This document shows, piece by piece, positions 43,839 through 54,413 of a stretch of DNA of 64,000 nucleotides; the first letter of the stretch is position 1; every line of letters begins with the position of its first letter. Source of the stretch: Astropecten irregularis. Taxonomy: Eukaryota > Echinodermata > Asteroidea > Paxillosida > Astropectinidae. The notes beneath the pieces are model-generated. The model made no database searches and was not told where the DNA came from. It was given only the letters and a program-made list of their open reading frames with translations. The stretch is taken from NCBI GenBank assembly GCA_963971285.1, contig OZ020262.1, positions 4,280,082 through 4,344,081 of the forward strand. Direction: 5' to 3'. The translations under genes and the position numbers were made by a program.

Positions 43839-44368
43839 TTTTGCTGTTTGCGGTCGTGCACGCACCATGAATGAACCTTAAGATTGTGGGATTGTTGTCG
43901 AGCTCAAATAGAAAGCTATGTCTGCATGGCGACTACAGCATATGTGTTCCTTAGGGCCTACTCTATGGGTGTGTGTGCCTGGTCTTTATAATATCCTTAG
44001 ACAATAGATGGACAAGACGTTAACTTTGAGATAAATGAAATGGCCATGAAACCTGCCTCTGACCATATGCACGCCCACATGACCGGTGAATCACTCGCCC
44101 AAGAATAAGAAAGCGCGTTTAAAAATAAACCACGATCTTAATTCTTCGAGCCTTTCTCTGCCGTACCCTTGGCCGTGTCTTCCTGCCGATTGCACGGGGA
44201 AGATCACCAGCAACGGCCGGTCATTTCCTTCTCTGGACCCTGAAGGACCGTTGTGGATGCGAAGGATAAGCCGTAAGCTTACGAAGGGGAAAGTGTTTGA
44301 AGACGCAGGTGGCATGCAATCTTTAATATCCGAGAATGTAATGTAAGTTCCTAACCCTCCATGGTTGC

Positions 44369-44817
44369 ACAGCGTGTCCCATCCCCCCAAAACGCAACAC
44401 TTTGCGTCGAGAACCATTATATTAAAATTAAAATATTCATCACTTCAAGATTCAGTAGTGATACAGCTATGTCTTCGCTATCATCGTGTAGAATTTGAGT
44501 ACAATTGGACTGAAATTGAGGGAAAAAACTAAGACTGAATCACCCAACCTCAAAACCCGATTTCCACCTTTCTTTCATACACATTATGAGTGTATTGACC
44601 ACTTATTCTGGAATACTGCAAATTTTGTAAATTTTTTAAAGAGTACTCTTTCAATTGGTCATGATTTCGCCAATTTTGGCCAGAATTTGCTTAAGTTCTA
44701 CATGGTGATAGACAAGACATGGTTGTATCATATAACTGAATCATGAAGTGATAAACAGTTTAATTTGAACATAATGGTTCTCGACAAAGTGTTGCGTTTT
44801 TGGGGGGTACACGCTGT
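44369..44817. mobile_element. MITE with about 50-bp TIRs (ACAGCGTG / CACGCTGT)
   Basis: The left end ACAGCGTGTCCCATCCCCCC continues through ACGCAACACTTTG and CGAGAACCATTAT. The right end gives ATAATGGTTCTCG, CAAAGTGTTGCG, GGGGGGTACACGCTGT. It is 449 bp, with an AT-rich interior lacking coding sequence. Confidence 0.85.
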
Positions 44818-44957
44818 ACAAGGCATGCATTAATGCAACGGAAATTGGGCATTATGCACTGAATATCAAGAAAAATTTAAAGATGTTCAATCAATATAAA
44901 GAGACACCAGACAAACAAACAAACAAACACCCCAACGAACAAATGGACAAAGGATGC

Positions 44958-45358
44958 CAGGGGCGGATCCAGGATTTTCCAAGGTGGAGGGGGGCGTGGA
45001 AATAAAATGCATGTCTATTGTAATGGTGAGCCACGAAATTGGCAAACTCAATATATATACGGCGCGAACAAAGCTAGCAGGTTACGGCAGGCGTGACGTG
45101 AACTGCCCAATAGCACTGCGCACTTACGCTAAAAATAGCACCGAACCTCAGACAAACATTGCAACGTGGCCATGCAAACGTGTGGTGAGTGGGGGTATGT
45201 GCATGCATGGTGTGACGTCATTAGTGCGGAACGCTATTAATTTCGCCCCCTCTTTTATATTCTCTTTTTGAGTCTCTTTCCCTATCTATATGTTGTTTTC
45301 AGGGGGCTGAATGATAGGGGCGTAGGCCTATGCCCCACGCCTCCTAAATCCGCCCCTG
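44958..45358. mobile_element. hAT-like element with CAGGGGCGGATCC ends and GATGC duplication
   Basis: Left CAGGGGCGGATCCAGGA, right TCCTAAATCCGCCCCTG; both flanks carry GATGC (44953-44957 and 45359-45363). It contains a nested AATAGC MITE. CAGGGGCGGATCC-type ends are common in animal hAT MITEs; a 5-bp duplication is atypical for classical hAT but known for the hAT5 group. Confidence 0.82.
45109..45238 (+). mobile_element. MITE with AATAGC/GCTATT ends, nested copy
   Basis: AATAGCACTGCGCACTTACG to TTAGTGCGGAACGCTATT, including GCATGCATGGTGTGACGTCA. Third copy in the window, here inside the hAT-like element. Confidence 0.85.
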
Positions 45359-45419
45359 GATGCATCAAAGGAATGGCAATGAACGAATGAACAATATTGA
45401 ACGAAATATGGAAATTAGG

Positions 45420-45575
45420 CTTGCCCTCCACCGACGAGGATGAGCACTTTATACTCAGTGCTTGTGAGAGCACGTGAAAAAATCACACGCTGGCGTAGGT
45501 GGGATTCGTACCCACGACCTCCTGCTCACTAGTGCAGATGCCATACCGCTAGGCCACCGAGCTAGCTGGGGTCAG
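45420..45575 (-). mobile_element. tRNA-derived SINE (minus strand)
   Basis: On the minus strand, GGTGGCCTAGCGGTATGGC (box A) and GTGGGTACGAATCCCAC (box B with a closed T arm) are followed by GTGATTTTTTCACGTGC. The sequence beyond the T arm has no complement 5' of box A, so it is not an intact tRNA gene. Confidence 0.65.
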
Positions 45576-46170
45576 CGGGGTGAATCGAATCCAATATCGC
45601 GCCGGGTACCGCAGTAAAGCATGAATATTAAATGATTTTGTTCGGGAAATAGATAATATGCCAATTATAATACTTGCCCTTCACCGACGCGGATGTATGA
45701 ACAAGGTATGGACGAAGTACGTAATGGAACGAAGGTGCAACGCGAAGGAGGAAATGAACAAACAAACAATCAACATACAAACAATCAACAAACGAACAAC
45801 ATTGATCAATAAACAACAACACACTTCAGAGAATAGATCAATTTTCCCCCAGAGCATTTTTGGGTTAAACATTGTTTTTTTTGCTTTATTTCAGTGGCAT
45901 ACCAGCGGAGGAAATAACAGTGTTTCAAATAACCTTTCCCCCAGATATTCAATTCCTTCTCCCAGAATGACGGGTTGGTTAGGAAAAATGTTACAAAATC
46001 TGATTACAAATTGAATAAATTCTCGAATGATGCATGAAGTTCCTTGGCGAAAGGCAGAATCGGGTGTGGTATACAAAAGTGAAATTTTAAAATTCTTTTC
46101 GCCCTCTGTAGGATTTTGAAATGGTTCTAATAGATGGGCCTTGTGGAAATGAAAAATCAGAACCGTACAT
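45576..46170. other. Gene-free stretch
   Basis: Short AAACAAACAATCAAC iterations at 45750-45810 produce overlapping frames on both strands. No exon recognised. Confidence 0.45.
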
Positions 46171-46302
46171 AGGGTTCGTTCGTTTAGCTCCCAGGAGTCA
46201 ACTCCAGTCAACCCGCGCGCTCACCCTCTCGCTTGTTTTGTGCAGTATACACGACCAATCCCTGGTCAGGGATACCTGTGGAGGGCTAAACGAACGCACC
46301 TT
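46171..46302. mobile_element. MITE with GGTKCRTTCGTTTAGCTC ends, copy 1
   Basis: Left GGGTTCGTTCGTTTAGCTCC, right GGGCTAAACGAACGCACC. The interior CTCTCGCTTGTTTTGTGCAG is identical to the copy at 55319-55445. Confidence 0.85.
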
Positions 46303-47143
46303 TAGAGAGATTGGCAACAAAATGGCTGATCATTTGAAGTACGTTTAAACTGGATCGGCCATTTTGACTCCACATTTCGGATTTATCATGTCGCCAACTC
46401 CATGTACAGCATTGGACATTACCTTAGGCTAAAGAGGAACAAGGGTAGCTCTTTGGCCCACATTGTACGGCGGTGTATGTGCATAAATTACGGCCAAATG
46501 TTTGCAGAACATGTACAATCACAATTTTGCTCTTTAAGATGGCGGTGGATGACGTCACTGCTCAAAGCCCATCTTCCAGTGCGCCCTCTGTAGTTTTGAG
46601 ATCACATTGTTATCAATTTATTCCATAAACGGCCTTTTTGTATTCACCCACCCGATCCGCCCTTCTCTCAGTAACGTATAATTGTGTCTACATTATGATA
46701 CAAAAATATGGTATTTTACATAGATACAGAGTATAAAATGTTGTAGTATATAGAAAGAATTTGTGAAGCTGGAAATTACACAAGTATTTTACAATGATGA
46801 TTCAAAAGAGCTGTACAAAGACGTACATTGGCTATGATAACTATAACACAATACTTCATTATGCTTAATACAGAGATACAAATGATTTAGAAATGAACAT
46901 TTGATACAATAACAGTTACAAGGATGTAAGCACAAACAAAATGAAAAAGGAAACAAAATGGCGAACGAAGATGGCGTGGGGAGGAGAGTGAACATTGGTG
47001 GTTTTTGGGCGTCCATCATTTATAAGGGATGACATTGCGCGCCTGATTTTTCGTTCCAGTGAACTTTGACATTTTGGCTGTGTCTCGATAAATGTATGCA
47101 ACCTTATGCTTAAATTGACGTACATGAAAATTGTTGGACTCAG
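46303..47143. other. Gene-free stretch with AAGATGGCG words
   Basis: AAGATGGCG occurs at 46536-46544 and 46968-46976. These resemble YY1 sites, but no transcript structure was seen around them. Confidence 0.4.
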
Positions 47144-47274
47144 GCCGTGTCTTAATTCTCTGGCTGCGGCTGCAAATTACGCATGTACCTGTGGCAGCCA
47201 CTAGCCAGTGACTGCAGCCATTTCCATAGACTTGTGTGTTATTTGCGGTCGCAGCCAGAGAATTGGGACACGGC
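47144..47274. mobile_element. Palindromic MITE with GCCGTGTCTTAATTCTCTGG ends
   Basis: 131 bp: GCCGTGTCTTAATTCTCTGG on the left, CAGAGAATTGGGACACGGC on the right. Inner GGCTGCGGC/GCGGTCGCAGCC and GGCAGCCA/TGACTGCAGCC repeats add to the fold. Confidence 0.82.
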
Positions 47275-47384
47275 TTTTTGCACACAAAGTATCCATAACA
47301 AGGTATTGTTAAAAGTCAAGCACAACAGTGTATGGGTGTCTAATTGAATGACCAGAATGACAATGTATGCACAACATTGGTCCT

Positions 47385-47470
47385 TGATAAAGAAATTGGT
47401 AAACAGAGATTTTGCCTGACACAGGACTTGAACCTTATACTGCCGAGCGAACACACAAGTGCTCTACCCT
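47385..47470 (-). repeat. tRNA-like SINE head, weak
   Basis: On the minus strand, a box A-like TTGAGGGTAGAGCACTTG and box B GGTTCAAGTCC stand in tRNA spacing. The acceptor stem cannot be closed. Confidence 0.4.
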
Positions 47471-49240
47471 CAAATTTTAAGGTAGCGGAAATTGGAATTT
47501 GCTTAGAGGATATTGGGTGAAATTGAAATAATTTGCGGTCAAAGATTACATTGCACTCTCGTGGTGAAATGTCATGCACATACAGTGCTAGATATGACCC
47601 CGTCTGGGGATATTTTTAACGTTAAAGACATCCGCTTTTCTCTTGGTACGCTATTTACGAAAATTCGAGTTTGCAAATTCGCCTAGCGATGGACGCCACG
47701 GCTACAATTTGAGAGAGAAAAACAAAAATAACGGTCATAGGAAAGTAAAAAAAAGACAATACACGTTGAAAACTGACGGACGAACCAAAGGGATAACATC
47801 GAAATGACAGGGCGATAATACAGTGAAGTCCGATCCTGTGTGTCATAATTACGTGTTAATGATCGGGTTTCCTGGGTTTAATGATGAATGATTACTGTAA
47901 TACACGAATAGGAAGAGATAGGAAAAAGCCTCATTTTGATAGAGTCACGCTGACCTTTCATAGCTGATCTGAACTATCGAAGTTACAGAACCATCGAAGT
48001 TTAGGCCTTTACACGTTAAGAGCGAAGCTAACGCATGACCCGAAGAAAAACTAACTTGCCTTGAACGGTAATAAAAAAGTGTACTATCTGGTTGCGTCAT
48101 GGTGGCCTGGGTCATTTTTTTAGTATCAGTACTACTCCATATGTCAGATGCACAGGAAATTGTCGTTAGTGGCACGGCCATTTGCTGATGGAAGTTTCTA
48201 TTTTAGGCCGGCTCAGTCAGCGACTGCCAACAGCTTGTGCCGCAAGGTACCAAGGCGGTTCGATTAATGCTATACACGGCCTAAACAAACTCACATGCAA
48301 TCGGGCCCGTTCGAATTACGTGGGACCAGACGATGAATGACCAAAAATGACGAAGTGTATACAGTAAATGCACTGATGTTGATAGAAGATAAAAGTAATA
48401 CGGTCGCAAGTTTTGACAGGATGCGTCATGGTCGCGTTTGAAAGTTGTTCAGGAGTGTTGTGACTGCGTTTCTGTCGCGTTCCTGACGCACGCAGTGCGC
48501 TGCACAGACCACTTTATATTGGAACGTGTGCAAAGATGGTCAGAAACTAGACACATGCGTCAGTTAAAATACGCACCCAATGTCAGTATCGCTTGGTACG
48601 AGAGTATCATTGAGTTGTAAATCTGATCGATTTATACACGGTTGCCTCGATTTGATTGGCTGAATGTTGATTTACATCACGGATCGGCAACCAATCATCA
48701 GCCAGAATAGTTCTCATTCATAATGACTGCATAGATTTACAGTACAAAATCAGATCAGGACAACCTCTCATTGGGCCAATACAAGATCATCATGCTTTGA
48801 ATGGTTGCCCTTGTAAGCTTGAATGCTACAAAGAAGAATGCTAACTGAACATTACTCATTCATGTAATGATTTCCGGTATACGAATGATATACTTATTTT
48901 AGAAATCATCAGTAGGCCAATCAACATATGCATGTGCTTGATGAAAAGGCAGGGTACCAGCGAATCGGCACTGGGATCTGTCCACTTGGCCGTAATTTTA
49001 AAACCGATTTTTCCCCTAAATCAGAATTCTGATAACTGTTCGTGAACAATATTTTGGCCCAATGGGGGCGCCCTTTCGACGCCATCTTTGGGGATTGCCG
49101 TTCACAAAACATCAGCTAAAGCGAGCCCTGTCATCCCACACCTACAAAATACAGGTTGTGGGTGAGAAGGTAGATTTCCAGTTTCTTATTTTAAAACAGA
49201 GCATAGATCTGCTTTGAAGCCAAATTAATAAGCATTTACA
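47471..49240. other. Gene-free stretch
   Basis: No exon, repeat family or domain recognised. Short open frames overlap on both strands. Confidence 0.45.
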
Positions 49241-49415
49241 AGTAATAAATTGTCCATCAGCTAAAATGACCTGAAATATATCAAATGCTTAGAGTTTGGA
49301 GGGCCTGACGCGTTTTGATCCTAACAGGATCTTTCTCAAAGGATCTTTGCCTTTGAGAAAGATCCTGTTAGGATCGAAAAGCGTCAGGCCTTCGTAACTC
49401 TAAGCATTTAATAAG
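49241..49415. repeat. GGATC-hairpin repeat, palindromic copy
   Basis: Both arms are present: GGAGGGCCTGACGCG, GATCCTAACAGGATC and TTTCTCAAAGG, then the mirrored CCTTTGAGAAAGATCC, GTTAGGATCGAAAAGCG and CAGGCC. The flank CATCAGCTAAAATGACCTG matches 52760 and 55765. It is the clearest palindromic copy of the family. Confidence 0.8.
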
Positions 49416-50737
49416 CATCTATTTAGAATTGATGAGGGAAAATGGAGCAAATTGGAGAAAATGATGAAACAAAATGGAGCTGAAACGGAGCTGAAACCAA
49501 AGATGAAGTTCAGTAACGGTCGTAACATTAAAATACTTGACTTAAACCAAAGGAAAGATGGCGACCGAAAAGTGCCACCACTAGAGCAACATAAGGGTGT
49601 ATATTTAGGCCAGTTGACGTCACCCGTTTACCAAAATGAAACAAGCAACTCGATTTGAAGTGTCAAGTCTCAAGCAGGCAAATCTTGAAACAAGATGGCG
49701 TACAGGGATAATCAATTTAATATCTCACGAACAAGTTCATTTCTAACTGTCAATTTTCATTTCAGGTCTTTTGCAATCTTTTTTTTGCAATATCGCAATC
49801 TTAATGAGACATATTTCCTGTTTTTTTATTCGCATAGGAGATCCTGAATGCAGTTGAGTATTACCAAATGTAACATTTTTTGTTAAATTCTCCGATTGAA
49901 AATAATGTATGAAAACGCACAGTTAAAATGAACTTGTTTTTCACAGATTTTTGCAGTAATGGCCAAAAAAGCGGCTTAAACTGTTCGCAATACAACAAAA
50001 AAGTTGAGCTAAAAGAACATGTAGGACCAAGTCATTATTTACAAGGAAGATTAATACACATGTACATAGCCGTATGTATACCGTGCTATACTGCATGAGT
50101 GCTTTGCAGAAATTAAGGGCGAAACAGAGTTACACGAACAAGGTCATAAGGCTTTGCAATGCAAAGAGTGGCGAGTGAGTTGACTATCTCTATAAGCTTT
50201 TTGGATAAAGTGACAAGGTAATGGGACAACCATGGAACAATTTCATTTTCTTTACTTACTGAGCGATTTTCGTTTGATAGGATAAACCGTAAGCACTGGA
50301 CAAATACATGCTAAGCGTCAAAAGACTTATCGCTAGATAATGAGTGACTTACCATACTTACGAAAAACATTTACCGTTAAGCAGCTGGGTGAAATTGAAA
50401 TAACGGACTGCTAACATAAGGATGGAACATCGCACCGAAAATTATTATTGTTTTAATTTCTGAATCTATGTCAACCCTAAATTTCAGCAAAGCACGAACA
50501 AAATTTTTTGTACTTTAACACTGATGTATGAGTTATAGTAATTTTCAAAAATGAGATATAAATGTTATAGAATGTACAAGAGAAATTTACAATACTGTCA
50601 ATCACTAATCGATTTTGCCTGGTACCCATGGAACATTTTGCGTATAATAGTTACCAGGCAAAACCCACCAATGACGACAAAGTTGCTGCTGATCGAACTT
50701 GCCCATCGTTTATCGTTCTGTAAAGAATCGATTCTCG
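49416..50737. other. Intergenic stretch, 3' side of the gene at 50738
   Basis: No exon was recognised. AAGATGGCG occurs at 49555-49563 and 49692-49700. The gene ending at 50738 should have its polyadenylation site here; AATAAA-type signals are too frequent in this AT-rich sequence to choose one. Confidence 0.4.
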
Positions 50738-51008
50738 CTATTTTGTGAGCAGCTGAACGGTGGTTGGAAGAGCTTGCCGAATACTGTCGATTCCGAATAA
50801 TGTGTCGATTCCACATTCCCGATTGTCTGGTGTCGATACCAGGGTTTGGAGGTCACGGTTTTTGTGCATCTTCAAGGTGGAGATATCGCAGCCAAACTCC
50901 CCGTGGTGTGAGGCAGTGATGTGAGTCACAATCAGCTCTGGAACTCCGGAAAAAGGCACCAGCCAATACGCGCTTCTTGTCATGACGAATCCGATCCGAT
51001 TCTCTGGC
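50738..51008 (-). CDS. Terminal coding exon of an unrecognised gene
   Basis: Acceptor ttttttcttag (minus strand) precedes 271 bases: one base completing a codon, 89 sense codons and TAG. The peptide begins PENRIGFVMTRSAYWLVPFS, continues GVPELIVTHITASHHGEFG and ends TTVQLLTK. Alternating hydrophobic strands suggest the beta-rich end of a globular domain; it is not low-complexity. The upstream exon must end with two extra bases. No donor of that phase was seen in the 286-codon gene at 51349-52209, so partner exons probably lie further right, with that gene nested in the intron. I do not recognise the family. Confidence 0.6.
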
Positions 51009-51348
51009 CTAAGAAAAAAAGTGGCAACTACGGTGCAAGACGAAAATTTATGATGTAGGGCCTATGGAAGTCGTGCATGTTTGTCATTATGATGGTGAAT
51101 TATTGGTCCCTTCCCCTTCATTTAGGTACAAGGTTGAGACTAGCAGCTCGGCCACGAGGTTGTGAATCAAGACACAAGTTCACTGATGTAGGAAATCCGA
51201 ATTGTAAGACGAACAACCATTTGAGGAAAATGGTCACAGATTCTACACATTCTGTTCTTTTTTTTCATCCATGCGCTCTTTTTCTCTTCCGAGTTTCTTT
51301 GTCTCGTTTTATCCAGTGTTTTTGATTTTTTTTTTCGCGGTTGTCACT
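51009..51348 (-). other. Spacer between two minus-strand coding segments
   Basis: Presumably the 3' UTR of the gene at 51349 and the intron end before 51008. It holds a T-rich tract (51258-51270 on the plus strand) and a polypyrimidine/acceptor signal at its left border. Confidence 0.5.
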
Positions 51349-52209
51349 TCAACATTCGTGGGACAATTGCTCGAAGAAGTGAATTTTGGATTTCGTCTGG
51401 GTGTACTGGCAGGACTGCACTGCCCTGCGCGACTTCGGTGTGGGCAGTTCGGAGTGTATGCCCCGAGATATGTCCTCGAAGAGCTTGACGCGATGCCGTA
51501 TTTCGGGCGAGCCGGGGCAGGGGCTGGGTGGGTGGTCATTGACGCCGTCCAGTGTCTTGATTTCCCGCTCTTTTTTCAGTCGGATCATAATTTTCTCAAA
51601 GTACTCGATTTTGGTGACCAGCGGCAGCGCGCTTAGGTCGGGCTCATCGGGCTGTTTGGGCGGCTCTGGCGCGGCGGCAGGCTGTTCCTCTATCACCTCA
51701 TCGGAATCAATCCCACCGAACTGCTGCACCTCGTCCGAGAACCTCACGCGCCGGTTGCTGTGGCTTCCCTCCTCGCTGTTGTTGGAGTACCGTCGGCTGT
51801 TGGTGCGGCGGTTGCGCTCCAGGAAGGCCGTGGGGTTGAAGGAATCGTCGGTCTCGCCGGCGGACGCGTACCCCTCAGAGCCGTCATCTTCCTCGGGGAG
51901 CGGGTACGAGTCCCTGATGGACACCACCTGTTGACGAGCTAGCGGCCGGTGGGTGTTCCGTGTCTCCACCTTGAGCGCCTCCTCGCTGGGGGATTCTCGG
52001 TGGCGGACGGCGCTTCCCTCTTGTTTCCGGAGCTTCTCATTAGCAGCCAGCATCTCCGTCAGGGGCTTCAGGATGTTACCGTCATCGTCTATACATCCGC
52101 TTCGCCTGGCCTCGATCACCTTGTGGACGCATTCCACGAACTTCCCTCGCTTCTTGCGACGGAAGAGGAGATCGAAACGCTTGGCGATGGTTCTCTTGAA
52201 GAACGCCAT
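51349..52209 (-). CDS. Intronless 286-residue protein, unrecognised; PP1-type RVxF and KIxxFE motifs
   Basis: An uninterrupted minus-strand frame begins at an ATG in good context (gagacATGG) and ends in TGA. An in-frame TAA lies just upstream, so the start is well constrained if the gene is unspliced. The GC content and third-position bias are much higher than in the flanks, a clear coding signature. The basic N-terminus (AFFKRTIAKRFDLLFRRKKR) may be an amphipathic membrane- or nucleic-acid-binding helix. The middle is acidic/serine-rich (PEEDDGSEGYASAGETDD). RRVRFSDEV contains RVRF, a PP1 docking consensus. The C-terminal third has KIEYFEKI, RVKLFEDIS and KIHFFEQLS, a threefold short motif. 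The function is unknown; a phosphatase-regulatory or scaffold role is inference. Confidence 0.75.
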   Translation of the reverse strand: MAFFKRTIAKRFDLLFRRKKRGKFVECVHKVIEARRSGCIDDDGNILKPLTEMLAANEKLRKQEGSAVRHRESPSEEALKVETRNTHRPLARQQVVSIRDSYPLPEEDDGSEGYASAGETDDSFNPTAFLERNRRTNSRRYSNNSEEGSHSNRRVRFSDEVQQFGGIDSDEVIEEQPAAAPEPPKQPDEPDLSALPLVTKIEYFEKIMIRLKKEREIKTLDGVNDHPPSPCPGSPEIRHRVKLFEDISRGIHSELPTPKSRRAVQSCQYTQTKSKIHFFEQLSHEC

Positions 52210-52620
52210 GTCTCTCGTGATCAAACTCGTGAAACCGTACTTTTGCGACAAGGTGGATTCTTACCGCGATCGGTTTGGATACCAACGCGGTGCTACTCAG
52301 GCCACTACCGCTGCTAGCTGCTTGCTTCTGCCTAACTGACTGCCGAGCGCTAGGGCGCACAGCTTGGCCCAACCCCGTTCACGATGAGATCTCTTGATGA
52401 CTGTCAACGCATGAACTGGAGAGCTGCATCGAGGATGATGAGTGTATAGGTAACCCGGCCAGGCACGTAAGGAAACGCGTTTCCGCCACCCAAGTTGGTG
52501 ATCTCTGTGGTGTCTTAAGGAATTGCTGCTTTAGTTCTGGCCGGCTTGAGTCATGCGGGCGTGTGTCTAAAAATGTCTAGCAATGATATGAGGTGATTGT
52601 GTGCGAGGTGGCCGTAGGAT
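52210..52620 (-). promoter_or_regulatory. GC-rich 5' UTR / promoter region of the gene at 51349-52209
   Basis: High GC and CpG content continues to about 52560 (GGTAACCCGGCCAGGCACG, GAAACGCGTTTCCGCC) and then falls to AT-rich sequence. This is the pattern of a CpG-rich promoter for a minus-strand transcript. No TATA box was identified. Confidence 0.45.
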
Positions 52621-52744
52621 TTATTCATCAGATTTAAGACCCTGTAATTCTTTAGGTCGAAACTCAAATTATGTTAATGTACGGCATTTTAAGTTAGCCT
52701 TGTACACAAACCTACACTACGGCAATTTGATGTACATATACATT

Positions 52745-52870
52745 AAGTAATAACCTGCTGCAAACTGATCATCAACCAAAAATAATGACCTGACAATGCT
52801 TGGAGTTAGGAGGGCCTGACGTTTCGATTCTTGCAGGGTCTTTCTCAGAGGCTAAACAGGCGAAACTTTA
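52745..52870 (+). repeat. GGATC-hairpin repeat, partial
   Basis: TAACCTGCTGCAAACTGATC and AATAATGACCTGACAATGC are followed by GGAGTTAGGAGGGCCTGACG, TTTCGATTCTTGCAGG and GTCTTTCTCAGAGGC: one arm of the family. Confidence 0.7.
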
Positions 52871-53213
52871 AACAGTTACATTGCTTACGTACTATTTACT
52901 CTGAATAAAAAAAATACATTGCTTGCTTACTATTTACTATGAATGAAAGAATCGTTTGTGCCAGGTTTTGTTCAAAAAGGAAAAAGAAAAAAGTGGCGGG
53001 AAAAATAAAATCCTTGATGTTTAGACTTAGTCTTGTTTTCGAAAAGCTATATAGAAGAAAAATACAGAAAATCACTTTTTCTGATTCAACATACAAAATA
53101 ACACCCTGTGACAGTTTCAACTCAATCGCGTATAGTACTCCTAGCCATTGTACAACTACTTGTAGACTATTTTGTTGTTTCCTCTTTCCTAAAATAAATA
53201 TTTTAGGGGTGTT

Positions 53214-53352
53214 GTCGGCTAGTGGTATGGCGTGTCGAACTCAAAGTCTTGTGGTCAATCTACAGATTGTGGGTTCGAATCCAGCCATGGGCCAGTGGTG
53301 CTTGTGTCCCTGGGCAAGACGCTTTGTCACATATTGCTCCTCTTCATGACAC
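53214..53352 (+). mobile_element. tRNA-derived SINE, 3'-truncated copy
   Basis: GGCTAGTGGTATGGCGTG (box A region), GTGGGTTCGAATCCAGCC (box B) and CCTGGGCAAGACGCTTTGTC match the copy at 11497. The body stops soon after the CTCCTCTTCA block. Confidence 0.75.
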
Positions 53353-54110
53353 AGTGGCATTTAAGTAGGATTAGAAAGGGCAATGGCATTTACATTTCTT
53401 TTTTTACTTGGTGCACGGACAAGGAAGCTATTTGAGCCAAAATTTGAGGTAAATTGGAAAACAACACGAAAAAATTGAAGAATTTGAAACGAAATAGGGG
53501 AGCATGGTTGTGCAAACTTTGCATACTTTGCGCGGCTAGGTGGAACCGGATCGGGACTAGTAACGAAGCAGGCCGCCATTGAAATATATTCAATGTTCCT
53601 TCAAAGTCAAACATAGAAACAATAGCTTATAATTTAGAACACCACTTCGAAAACAAAACAAAAACAACACAGCCTCATCCAATGTTTTGTATTTTAAATT
53701 TAACATTCGCATTTAATTAATATATATATATGTATATATGATTTTTGGTATAATAATAATTTTGGCACAATATTTTATACACTCATGATAATGAATGGTT
53801 TTAAAAGCAATTTTACAAAAATAAAACAATTTACGTAGCATTTACTACTTATTAAGCAGAGGCAATCATTGATAGAGATTAAATTGAAAGCATATATTCG
53901 TTCTGATCTGTTAGCAGATTATCAAATCTTAAACAAAACTGCATATTAAATTTTGCATATTCTCGGTAAGTAATGAATTGTTCACCACCGTTGGTGATGC
54001 CACAGTCTCTGATAAGGAACTTGAAATGGCAACAACTACGGGTTAAAAATAAAGTGCCAATTGACACAATTATTCGCACCACGTACGAACGAGTGAGTTA
54101 TCGGAAATGA
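53353..54110 (-). other. Intergenic, 3' flank of the coiled-coil gene
   Basis: AT-rich (ATATATATATGTATATATG at 53720-53740). No gene recognised. The 3' UTR of the gene ending at 54111 should lie here. Confidence 0.5.
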
Positions 54111-54377
54111 TTAAATGATAAAATTCATCAGAAAATTATTGAAGGCCATCACGATTAAGGCTAGCAAAACTACCACAACCAGTGTGCCGTGATAGCGCCA
54201 CCTTGCGACGACCAGCTCTCGGCGAGGCACTCCGTTTTCTTTGAGTCTGTCTGCCGCCCTCTTGAGTTCTTTTGCCTCTCTTTCCTGGCTTTGCTGTTCA
54301 AGTTTAAGGGCTTCAAGACGGTGCATCTTCATGTGTGTAGTGTGTTTCTCTAATTTGTTGATGCGTGCAACAAGAGC
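54111..54377 (-). CDS. Coiled-coil tail-anchored protein, last exon
   Basis: Acceptor tatatttcag (minus strand) opens in phase 0 with ALVARINKLEKHTTHMKMHR, continues as a charged coiled coil (LEALKLEQQSQEREAKELKR) and ends with the hydrophobic GTLVVVVLLALIVMAF, then NNFLMNFII and a stop. The last 28 residues form one membrane-spanning segment with only a few residues after it, so the protein should be inserted post-translationally as a tail-anchored (type II-like) protein facing the cytosol. The exon joins in frame to ...IDEEHK of the exon at 55957. Confidence 0.78.
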   Translation of the reverse strand, partial: ALVARINKLEKHTTHMKMHRLEALKLEQQSQEREAKELKRAADRLKENGVPRRELVVARWRYHGTLVVVVLLALIVMAFNNFLMNFII

Positions 54378-54413
54378 CTGAAATATAAAGAATAAACAAA
54401 CGTTGGGTTCAAA

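Noticed and set aside
43572-43874. 100-codon plus-strand open frame
   Set aside because: It coincides with a palindromic MITE.
45484-45565. Functional tRNA gene on the minus strand
   Set aside because: The T arm is intact but no 5' sequence pairs with the presumed 3' acceptor strand.
51386-52339. Plus-strand open frames opposite the 286-residue gene
   Set aside because: Antisense shadows produced by its GC-rich codons.
52082-52372. Arginine/glutamine-rich frame overlapping the 5' end of the gene at 51349-52209
   Set aside because: It is another frame of the same GC-rich coding and leader sequence; codon bias favours the 286-codon frame.
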